From: Marinomonas rhizomae
GTDB lineage: Bacteria > Pseudomonadota > Gammaproteobacteria > Pseudomonadales > Marinomonadaceae
DNA length: 64,000 nt
Direction of reading: 5' to 3'
NCBI RefSeq assembly: GCF_024397855.1
Contig: NZ_CP073343.1
Coordinates: 744,001-808,000, forward strand
The notes under the pieces were generated by a model, which had not been told where the DNA came from, did not search any database, and saw nothing but the letters and a program-made list of their open reading frames with translations. Below, one piece after another: positions 57,006 to 64,000 of this stretch (positions are counted from its first letter, which is position 1; each line of letters starts with the position of its first letter). The translations under genes were made by a program, and so were the position numbers.

Positions 57006-58628
57006 CTAAGGTTTTAGCGACGGTTGATTGTTGCTTGTTTGGTGATGCTGTTGCTTGGTTCGAGCGGGTAAAGTGACTGGCCAGAATTTCAGCACCAAAC
57101 GTGTTAGCCATTCATCCAGATAAAGCCCTGCGAACAATGCGATTGACAAGCGACGAACAGCACGCCAGCGTACTTGATAATGCAATAGTGCACTCAAGAG
57201 GAAGAGCAGGCTAAATAAAACCATGGCCCAGATATCGGCTAGGGAAAAAGCCTGAACCGTGTGGGTTGAATAGGTCGGCAATGCGTAGTGCGTGGCGTAT
57301 TTTAATGCGGCATAAATCACACACAAAAACACGCCCATCACGAAGGTATAAACAACCGAAGGCGAGTGCTCGCACGTGCGCCATTGTACGATAAGGACAG
57401 TGAGCGCGAGAGCGAATAACCACCAAGTACTAAACGCGCTGTCGAAGCCAAATAAGGTTCGAACAACGACTACAACTGCCGTGCTTAAGGTCAGGGCAAG
57501 TAGCCAAGTTTGCGCGTTAGGCACGACGGATTTATTCGTCGGTGAAGACTGAGTATTAGTTTTTGCCGCGCTAGAAAGGCGCAATCTAATGGCGTCATTC
57601 ACCGCGTTGCCGGAGTTGAGGAATGAGTAGGCTTTATAAAACGAATGGGCGAGCAAATGCAGCAAGACTAATTCGTACAAACCTAAGGCGAACTCTAACA
57701 GCATCAGACCCATCTGAGCACAAGTAGACCAAGCAAGGCGAACTTTTACGCTGATTCTAGTGGTCATTATCAAAGCACTGGCGAGGGTCGAAAGCCCTGC
57801 CACAACCAATAACAACCAGATTGCGACAGAACTTTGCGCAACCACTGGCGTAAACAAAAGCAATAGATAGCCACCTAAGTTAATCACACCGGCGTGCAAC
57901 AAGGCGCTAACGGTGGTTGGTGATTCTACTACTTGTATTAACCAGCCATGGAAAGGCAATTGAGCGCATTTGATTAACGCTGCCAGTGCGATCAAACAGG
58001 CCGCCACTTGCTCTTGCCAGTGTAATGCTAAGCCGGCGCTAGATTGGGCAACAGCGGTATCGATAATGGTGTTGATGTATAGACTGTCGTATTGCTGGTA
58101 AAGCAAGGCAAAGGCGGCAAACAAAGACAGTTCGGCAACTCGTGCCAGCATAAATTTTTTGTGCGCCGCTAGAATGGCTCGGGGACGATCCGCATAGAAG
58201 GTTAATAAATTATTGAGTGATAAACTAATGCCTAACCAACCTAGCCAAAAAATCACCAAATGGTTGGTGGTGACTGTGATAGCAACGGACGCTAAGGTAA
58301 ACATCAACCAACGATAGTAGCGATTTAGATTGGCTTGTCCCGCCATGTAATTACGAGAAAAACTGATCAACACCCAACCCATGACTGTCACGAGTCCAAG
58401 CATGATCTGATTGAGAGCCGTGTGGCGAATCAAATTAGAAGACTGCCAAGCATCGGTAAAAAAGTAGCTAACCGGAAAAGTGGTAAGAAAAATAATCAGT
58501 AACAGAAAGCTTAATCGAGAGGCTTTTTGAGCAACCGCTGTGCTTTTTTTACGGCCGAGATAGCAGCCGCCAAAAAACAGCGCAAAGGGAATGAAAATCG
58601 GTAGAAAACTTAACGCGAGAAGCGACAT
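57006..58628 (-). CDS. dabB: DabB, NuoL-like proton channel of the inorganic carbon pump
   Basis: A 540-aa inner-membrane protein homologous to complex I subunit NuoL/MrpA. About fourteen hydrophobic segments; FIWLGWLGISLSLNNLL, AALIKCAQLPFHGWLIQVVESPTTVSALLHAG (split) and the lysine-containing helix typical of the antiporter fold are visible. Its partner dabA begins 9 bp downstream. In the DAB complex it couples proton inflow to DabA catalysis. The pairing with DabA excludes a real complex I role. Confidence 0.93.
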   Translation of the reverse strand: MSLLALSFLPIFIPFALFFGGCYLGRKKSTAVAQKASRLSFLLLIIFLTTFPVSYFFTDAWQSSNLIRHTALNQIMLGLVTVMGWVLISFSRNYMAGQANLNRYYRWLMFTLASVAITVTTNHLVIFWLGWLGISLSLNNLLTFYADRPRAILAAHKKFMLARVAELSLFAAFALLYQQYDSLYINTIIDTAVAQSSAGLALHWQEQVAACLIALAALIKCAQLPFHGWLIQVVESPTTVSALLHAGVINLGGYLLLLFTPVVAQSSVAIWLLLVVAGLSTLASALIMTTRISVKVRLAWSTCAQMGLMLLEFALGLYELVLLHLLAHSFYKAYSFLNSGNAVNDAIRLRLSSAAKTNTQSSPTNKSVVPNAQTWLLALTLSTAVVVVVRTLFGFDSAFSTWWLFALALTVLIVQWRTCEHSPSVVYTFVMGVFLCVIYAALKYATHYALPTYSTHTVQAFSLADIWAMVLFSLLFLLSALLHYQVRWRAVRRLSIALFAGLYLDEWLTRLVLKFWPVTLPARTKQQHHQTSNNQPSLKP

Positions 58629-58751
58629 AAATACCTACATCTTTTAGGTTGAACAAGTTGTGGCGATTATGAAGGCTTTATTTAGTTAATAAAAATACAT
58701 ATATTGTTATAAAACGTTCACTTTTTATTATGTATCTGTGGGTACTTTTTT

Positions 58752-59657
58752 ATGGCACGACTGAATTACCACCATTTGTATTATTTTTGGCGAGTCGCTA
58801 GGAGTCCAAGCCTGACGGAAGCAGCAGAAACCTTGCATATATCTCAATCGGCCTTGTCTGCGCAGATAAAGCAGCTAGAGCAAAGCTTGGATGTGGTGTT
58901 ATTTGTTCGCCAAGGACGTAAGTTGGTGCTGACCGATGTTGGTCGCCGTGTGTTGGCTTATGCGCAAGATATTTTTAATACCGGTGAAGAGTTAGAGAAG
59001 TTTATCCAGAAAGACAGCGCCACGCAGGTTCAGCACATAACCATTGGTGTGCAGAGTAATTTGTCGAGGAATTTTATCGAGAGCTTTATTGCCCCCTTGC
59101 TAAAAAGCGAGCATGTGGATTTTTCACTTGCTTCCAGAGGCATGACGGATTTGCTCAGTGGTCTTGTTAATCACGAATTGGATTTAGCGCTAACCAATCG
59201 TGCCATTTTAAGCGAAGGCCACGACACCACATGGCAAAATCAGTTGGTTGCAAGACAAGCTGTGGCGATAGTTGGCCCTTATGGTGAAAAGCCGGATGCG
59301 CCTTTTCCCCAAGGCTATGAAGGTAAAAAATGGGTGGTGCCAGGCCGCAATACCGATATTCGTTCATCCTTCGAATCTTTTTGTGCTACTCATCAATATC
59401 AGCCAGATATCAAAGCGGAAGTTGACGATATGGCGATGCTGCGATTGTTAGCAAGGGACAGTGGTTATTTGTCTGTATTGCCGCCAGTGGTGGTAAAAGA
59501 TGAGATTCAATCGAACGTGCTGGAGGATTATGAAAGCATTCCCCAAGCGTTCGAAAATTTTTACGCCATTACTATGCCTCGTAAGTTCACTTCGCAACCC
59601 GTACTGGATTTGATCAAGATGGCGATTCATCAGTATGCTGTCGACCATTCAATGTAA
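58752..59657 (+). CDS. LysR-family regulator divergent from dabBA
   Basis: A 301-aa regulator. The helix-turn-helix lies at LYYFWRVARSPSLTEAAETLHISQSALSAQI (residues 10-40), with LTDVGRRVLAYAQDIFNTGEEL following. The start resembles NhaR (YHHLYYFWRVAR). It is divergent from the DAB genes; between them ATACATA and TATGTAT (58695-58701, 58729-58735) form a weak inverted repeat. It probably adjusts the DAB pump to CO2 or pH. A ribosome binding site is weak. Confidence 0.88.
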   Translation: MARLNYHHLYYFWRVARSPSLTEAAETLHISQSALSAQIKQLEQSLDVVLFVRQGRKLVLTDVGRRVLAYAQDIFNTGEELEKFIQKDSATQVQHITIGVQSNLSRNFIESFIAPLLKSEHVDFSLASRGMTDLLSGLVNHELDLALTNRAILSEGHDTTWQNQLVARQAVAIVGPYGEKPDAPFPQGYEGKKWVVPGRNTDIRSSFESFCATHQYQPDIKAEVDDMAMLRLLARDSGYLSVLPPVVVKDEIQSNVLEDYESIPQAFENFYAITMPRKFTSQPVLDLIKMAIHQYAVDHSM

Positions 59658-59709
59658 GTATTCAGATGAGCCAGTTTTAAAGCTCATATATTTTAAAAGG
59701 TAATAGTGC

Positions 59710-60855
59710 ATGACACCTTTGCAAACCTATCAAACTCGCCTAGAGCAAAACGAAGTGAGTTTTGATGAGCGCCAACAGTCCGCGTTACAGGAGTTGGAGC
59801 GTGTTTATCAAGCGTTACTTTCGAATTCATCAGACAACGACAAGGCGGCGCCAATTAAAGGCGTTTATCTTTGGGGCGATGTGGGGCGTGGCAAGACTTT
59901 CTTGATGGATCTGTTCTATCACTGCTTGCCAGATGGCATGGCGTTAAGGTTGCATTTTCATCATTTTATGGCGCGCTTACACCGAGAGTTGAACCTTGCC
60001 TTCGGCCAGAAAAATCCTTTAAAAGGCATAGCGAAACGTTTGGCTTCAGAATGTCGAGTAGTGTGTTTTGATGAGTTTTTTGTTTCGGACATCGGTGATG
60101 CCATGTTGCTGCGCGGTTTGGTTGAAGCCTTATTCGAAGAAGGTGTGGTGCTGGTGGCCACGTCGAATATCGCGGTGGAAAACCTGTTCCAAAACCAATT
60201 GCAAAAAGAGCGTTTTGCGCCCGCCATTGCCTTGTTACAAGACCATTTAAAAAGCATCCACCTTAGTGGCGAAGAAGACCATAGATTGCGTCATACTGGC
60301 TTTACGCCGATTTATTTTGTCAAACATGAGCAAGATATGTCGGCTTTGTTTCAGCTGCTGGCAAAGGGCGAGATGAATCAGCAACCGCTACAAGTGTGCC
60401 GTCGTGCGATTACGGTCATTGAGTCGGCAGACAATATTGTTTGGTTTGATTTTTATGCCTTGTGCGATGGCCCTAGGTCGTCGTTAGATTACATCGAATT
60501 GGCGCAAACGTATCCCATGATAATGCTCACTGGCATTCCAGAATTGAGCAGCGAGCCTTATGAGCATATTAAGGCGCGAGGCACAGAAGACGGTGCGATT
60601 GGTTCCGGTCAAACTGGAGAGCGTGCTGTTTCATTGGGAGTAAATGACGATGCCGTGCGTCGCTTTATAAGCTTGGTGGATGAATGCTATGACCATCAAG
60701 TGGTACTTTTGTTGAATGCCGAGGTGCCTTTGGAAAGCTTGTATTTAAACGGGTCCTTATTGTTTGAGTTTCGTCGCACTTATAGCCGTTTAATTGAAAT
60801 GAAGTCCCACTATTATCAAGCGTTGCGAACCCGTATAGAAAACAAACTTTGTTGA
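59710..60855 (+). CDS. zapE: Cell division protein ZapE (AFG1-like ATPase)
   Basis: A 381-aa ATPase of the AFG1 family that binds FtsZ at the constricting ring. The P-loop is LWGDVGRGKTFLMD, followed by LHFHHFMARLHRELN and the Walker B CFDEFFVSDIGDAMLL; VVLVATSNIAVENLFQN is conserved sensor-1 region. The C-terminal region has the typical FRRTYSRLIEM. It follows the LysR gene by 52 bp on the same strand. Confidence 0.94.
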   Translation: MTPLQTYQTRLEQNEVSFDERQQSALQELERVYQALLSNSSDNDKAAPIKGVYLWGDVGRGKTFLMDLFYHCLPDGMALRLHFHHFMARLHRELNLAFGQKNPLKGIAKRLASECRVVCFDEFFVSDIGDAMLLRGLVEALFEEGVVLVATSNIAVENLFQNQLQKERFAPAIALLQDHLKSIHLSGEEDHRLRHTGFTPIYFVKHEQDMSALFQLLAKGEMNQQPLQVCRRAITVIESADNIVWFDFYALCDGPRSSLDYIELAQTYPMIMLTGIPELSSEPYEHIKARGTEDGAIGSGQTGERAVSLGVNDDAVRRFISLVDECYDHQVVLLLNAEVPLESLYLNGSLLFEFRRTYSRLIEMKSHYYQALRTRIENKLC

Positions 60856-61005
60856 CCAAATAGAGAGTCTAAATAATTGATTTCATTCTGACTAATTTTA
60901 CTAAGTTTTTCGTAAAAGCTTGATAAAACAAGAATGCGCTACCAATATATTTAAAAGCAATGAATTGAAAAGACATTAATATAATGACAATTAAGGAGGG
61001 CGATC

Positions 61006-62376
61006 ATGCAGTACGAAGATCGTGTTGATGCGTTAGTCGCACCGAAAGGTTCGTTAGAAATGTTATCCCAAGACGAGATTTCTCGTCTGTCAGAAGAGTC
61101 TGGTCCGCTTCACGATCTATTTCACCGTTGTGCCTTGGCTATTTTGAACTGTGGTAGTGATTCTGATGATCCTCAAGCTGCCACGGAAGAATTTAAAGAT
61201 TTTGAAATTCGTATTGTGCAACAAGAACGAGGCGTGAAACTGCAACTGAAAAATGCACCGGGCAGTGCCTTTGTTGACGGCAAGATGATTAGCAGTGTGC
61301 GTGAGATGCTATTCAGCGTATTGCGCGACATTATTTTTACCCAGCATGAAATTCTTGCTCGTGGTCTTGAAGATGCTAGCTCAGATAAGTTAACCAATGT
61401 GGTGTTTGAATTATTGCGTAATGCCAATGTGTTCCGCCGTATTCAAAACCCTGACATGGTGGTGTGTTGGGGTGGCCATTCTATTGCTCGTCACGAGTAC
61501 GATTATACCAAGCGTGTAGGTCATGAGTTGGGCTTGCGTGAACTGAATATTTGTACTGGTTGTGGACCGGGTGCGATGAAAGGGCCGATGAAAGGTGCCG
61601 CTATTGCCCATGCCAAACAACGTATCAAAAACGGTGTTTACTTAGGTTTAACTGAGCCAGGTATCATTGCCGCTGAATCACCGAACCCAATTGTGAATCA
61701 GTTGGTCATCATGCCGGATATAGAGAAGCGTCTAGAAGCCTTTGTCCGTGTTGGTCATGGCATTGTCGTTTTCCCTGGTGGCGCCGGAACCGCAGAAGAA
61801 ATTCTGTATATTTTGGGTATCTTATTACACCCGAAAAATGCTGGCGTGCCTTTTCCATTGGTGTTTACAGGGCCAAAAGAGAGTGCGGAGTATTTCGAGC
61901 AAATTCATGCCTTCATTGGTGAGGTATTAGGTTCGGAAGCGCAGAATAAATACCGCATTATCATTGAAGACGAAGTGGAAGTTGCCCGTGCCATGAAGCA
62001 AGGCATGGAAGAAGTTCGTCAGTATCGTAAAGCCCATCAAGATGCGTTTTACTACAACTGGAAACTGCATATTCCAGAAGAGTTCCAATATCCATTTGAG
62101 CCGACACATGAAAAAGTGCGAGAGCTAAACCTACACTTCAATCAAGAGACGCATTTGCTTGCCGCGGATTTACGTCGTGCCTTTTCGTCTATCGTTGCCG
62201 GCAACGTAAAAGCGCAAGGCGTGGCTTACATCAAAGAGTTTGGGCCGTTCGAGATTCATGGCGACAAAGCGTTATTGGCGAAACTGGATGCCTTGTTGCA
62301 AGCGTTTGTTCGTCAGCAACGGATGAAGTTGCCGGGCAGTGCGTATGTGCCGTGTTACAAAGTCATCACAGACTAA
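61006..62376 (+). CDS. ppnN: Pyrimidine/purine nucleotide 5'-monophosphate nucleosidase
   Basis: A 456-aa enzyme of the YgdH/PpnN family, which splits nucleoside monophosphates to base and ribose 5-phosphate and is controlled by ppGpp. The LOG-type core motif is FPGGAGTAEEI, with GCGPGAMKGPMKGA before it. N- and C-terminal regulatory regions (RLSEESGPLHDLFHRCALAILN, RRAFSSIVAGNVKAQGVAYIKEFGPFEIHG) match E. coli PpnN. AAGGAGG precedes the ATG. Confidence 0.95.
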   Translation: MQYEDRVDALVAPKGSLEMLSQDEISRLSEESGPLHDLFHRCALAILNCGSDSDDPQAATEEFKDFEIRIVQQERGVKLQLKNAPGSAFVDGKMISSVREMLFSVLRDIIFTQHEILARGLEDASSDKLTNVVFELLRNANVFRRIQNPDMVVCWGGHSIARHEYDYTKRVGHELGLRELNICTGCGPGAMKGPMKGAAIAHAKQRIKNGVYLGLTEPGIIAAESPNPIVNQLVIMPDIEKRLEAFVRVGHGIVVFPGGAGTAEEILYILGILLHPKNAGVPFPLVFTGPKESAEYFEQIHAFIGEVLGSEAQNKYRIIIEDEVEVARAMKQGMEEVRQYRKAHQDAFYYNWKLHIPEEFQYPFEPTHEKVRELNLHFNQETHLLAADLRRAFSSIVAGNVKAQGVAYIKEFGPFEIHGDKALLAKLDALLQAFVRQQRMKLPGSAYVPCYKVITD

Positions 62377-62495
62377 CTGTATGACGTTATGAGCTCTTTG
62401 TTAAAAAAAGACTCGTCTTGGCTTCGCTCGTGACGCCATCTCTAACTAGGTGGCTACTGCGCTCGCCAATATGTTGTTAAAAACTGTGATACTAA

Positions 62496-62521
62496 AAAAG
62501 GGCTTCTCGTGAAGCCCTTTT
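62496..62521. terminator. Bidirectional terminator between ppnN and glsA
   Basis: AAAAGGGCTTC and GAAGCCCTTTT are perfect 11-bp arms with a TCGT loop and A/T tracts on both sides. It serves the two convergent genes. Confidence 0.88.
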
Positions 62522-62564
62522 CTGTTTTTGGTCGTTGTATTTTTGCTTCTGGTTTAAGAAGAGC

Positions 62565-63476
62565 CTAGCCAAATACTGACCAGCCGATACTTTCGGATAG
62601 GGCTTCAAGGGCTGCCATGCCCGCTAGTGAATTGCCCGATTTATTGAGCTCTGGAGACCATACGCAAACGGAAAAGCGATTAGGGACGATGGCTAAAATA
62701 CCGCCACCAACGCCACTTTTTCCTGGTAGTCCAACGCGATAAGCAAAGTTACCTGCTTCGTCGTAGAGTCCGCTGGTGGCGAGTAGGCCGTTAACTTGGG
62801 TTGTTTCTCTTGCGCTAAGAACTTGCTCGCCGCTGAGCTGTGAGTAGCCCTTATTAGCAAGGAAACTAAAGGCTTTCGCTAAGTCCACACAATTCATGCG
62901 CATCGCACAGTTGTCGAAGTAGCTATGCAAGACATCTTCTACATCATTTTCGAAATTACCAAAGGCTTTCATTAAGTACGCCATGGAAGCATTTCGAGCA
63001 CGAAACTCATATTCAGAGCTGGCAACGATATGGTCAGAATTCAAATGGGGATTGTCAGCTAAGCGACGAATAAACTCTCGCATGGCGTAATGTGGTGAGG
63101 CGAAACGCGATTGATTCATATCACTGATCACTAAGGCACCAGCATTGATGAAGGGATTGCGCGGTACGCCCGCTTCGTATTCTAACTGTACGAGGGAGTT
63201 AAACGGATTGCCAGAAGGCTCACGTCCAACGCGTTTCCACATGTCCTCGCCATAGTGTTTGATGGCAAGGGTCAAGCTAAAGACTTTAGAAATACTCTGG
63301 ATAGAGAAGTCTGTATGGGCTTGGCCGGCATGATACAGCTCACCATCGTTGCTATAGATGGCGATACCAAACTGATTAGGATCGACATTCGCCAATGCGG
63401 GTATGTAGTCTGCAACTTTGCCTAAACCGATTAATGGTTTTACTTTTTGTTCTATTGAATGCAGTAAATCTTCCAC
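62565..63476 (-). CDS. glsA: Glutaminase
   Basis: A 303-aa enzyme that hydrolyses glutamine to glutamate and ammonia, with a serine beta-lactamase-like fold. The catalytic motif is Ser61-Ile-Ser-Lys64 ([15 protein letters not shown]). Other family motifs: [47 protein letters not shown] and [17 protein letters not shown]. Closest in look to E. coli YneH (GlsB). It is convergent with ppnN and followed by a terminator. Confidence 0.96.
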   Translation of the reverse strand: MEDLLHSIEQKVKPLIGLGKVADYIPALANVDPNQFGIAIYSNDGELYHAGQAHTDFSIQSISKVFSLTLAIKHYGEDMWKRVGREPSGNPFNSLVQLEYEAGVPRNPFINAGALVISDMNQSRFASPHYAMREFIRRLADNPHLNSDHIVASSEYEFRARNASMAYLMKAFGNFENDVEDVLHSYFDNCAMRMNCVDLAKAFSFLANKGYSQLSGEQVLSARETTQVNGLLATSGLYDEAGNFAYRVGLPGKSGVGGGILAIVPNRFSVCVWSPELNKSGNSLAGMAALEALSESIGWSVFG

Positions 63477-63569
63477 ATCACTCTCATTAAACAGCGTTAA
63501 AGGGGGCGGCTAGTATAGAGAAACTGATAAGGAAACCCCAGTGGAATTTTTTAATGAAGTGCATAAAAA

Positions 63570-63589
63570 AGCCCCCAAAAGAGGGGGCT
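63570..63589 (-). terminator. Terminator of the choice-of-anchor I gene
   Basis: AGCCCCC and GGGGGCT surround a 6-nt loop; six T follow on the minus strand. Confidence 0.8.
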
Positions 63590-63610
63590 AAAGTTATTGA
63601 TTATGGATCA

Positions 63611-64000
63611 TTATTTGACTGGTGAAATGCCGTAAACCGATGTGGTTCCACTGACTTCATTGCCGACAATCAATAGGGCTTGACCTGTTGGACTGTCTTG
63701 TTTTGAAACAAAACTCATACCTTCTGGGCCAAGATCGCCTGCTGCCGAGGTGTCAACTTTAGCATCGAAGTTCCGGCTGGTTAAGTATTGCACAAACTGG
63801 CTTTTTGCCGGTGTTGTGATGTCGTATACCATGATGCCGCCAACACGCTCTAAACCAATAAAGGCATAAGTACGACCATCGATTTGGCCTAGGGTTAAAG
63901 CTTCAGGTTCTGGGCCTTTGTCATCGCTACGGCCATCGGTTTTGTTCGAGTCGTTCGACGCGTTAAAGCCATTTTCGCCTAATTGATTAGCCGTAATACG
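63611..64000 (-). CDS. Choice-of-anchor I domain protein, C-terminal part, cut by window edge
   Basis: 129 codons of the C-terminus are visible and the frame is open at the right edge. The sequence has the closing pattern of the choice-of-anchor I family: [35 protein letters not shown] (in pieces), [36 protein letters not shown]. These are large secreted beta-propeller-like proteins, some with phosphatase neighbours; function not established. The end has no visible anchor sequence. Confidence 0.82.
   Translation of the reverse strand, partial: RITANQLGENGFNASNDSNKTDGRSDDKGPEPEALTLGQIDGRTYAFIGLERVGGIMVYDITTPAKSQFVQYLTSRNFDAKVDTSAAGDLGPEGMSFVSKQDSPTGQALLIVGNEVSGTTSVYGISPVK

Noticed and set aside
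57006..58628. Complex I (NuoL) or Mrp antiporter subunit
   Set aside because: No other Nuo or Mrp genes are adjacent, and the downstream partner is DabA, which defines the DAB carbon pump.

Overview
The window looks like chromosomal DNA of a marine gammaproteobacterium of the Oceanospirillales, most like Marinomonas. This is inferred from gene content: two-subunit arginine succinyltransferase genes, Rep, ZapE, RadA, UbiK, cytochrome c5, NhaR and PpnN of gammaproteobacterial type, moderate to low GC, and many TonB-dependent receptors. No rRNA, transposase, phage or CRISPR array is visible. One tRNA gene is present, tRNA-Arg(CCG).

Layout, left to right. (1) 1-5.7 kb: the 5' two thirds of a haem/transferrin-type TonB receptor gene, running off the left edge, then late cobalamin genes: cobQ on the minus strand and, divergently, cbiB-cobC-cobU with overlapping ends. 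A 76-bp near-identical copy of the cobQ 3' end lies between cobQ and the receptor, inside a small ORF with a strong ribosome binding site. (2) 5.8-12.9 kb: gpt, two small DUF proteins, then the minus-strand arginine succinyltransferase operon (two AstA-like subunits, astD, astB). (3) 12.9-22 kb: a LysR regulator, an RND efflux pump with its lipoprotein adaptor, a second LysR regulator divergent from mmsA, and a membrane diguanylate cyclase. (4) 22-34.7 kb: housekeeping genes: a ClpP-like lipoprotein, DUF1289, radA, a GNAT-nitrilase fusion, glnK-amtB behind a sigma-54 promoter, ubiK, a Trp-rich protein, comM, a BASS transporter, rep, cytochrome c5 and a small monooxygenase. (5) 34.9-42 kb: tRNA-Arg, then a siderophore locus: TonB receptor, ATPase, two permeases, binding protein and an AraC regulator. 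(6) 42-45.7 kb: an unrecognised membrane/coiled-coil protein, nhaR, a hibernation factor and a GST. (7) 45.8-53.2 kb: an apparent cell-surface signalling and import operon: ECF sigma factor, FecR anti-sigma, TonB receptor with an STN signalling domain, and a periplasmic M16 zinc protease. (8) 53.3-64 kb: an MFS transporter, the DabB-DabA inorganic carbon pump with a divergent LysR regulator, zapE, ppnN, glsA and the end of a choice-of-anchor I protein.

Three separate loci are TonB-dependent uptake systems, and each has a Fur-like site in front of it, so iron supply is the main theme of the accessory genes. The most unusual candidate is the sigma/anti-sigma/STN-receptor/M16-protease operon. 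Its layout suggests import of a protein or peptide ligand that is cut in the periplasm, as in the Fus ferredoxin-import system, but here under ligand-sensing transcriptional control. Next in interest are the cobQ-tail micro-ORF and a perfect 13-bp hairpin that would bury the ribosome binding site of the first receptor.
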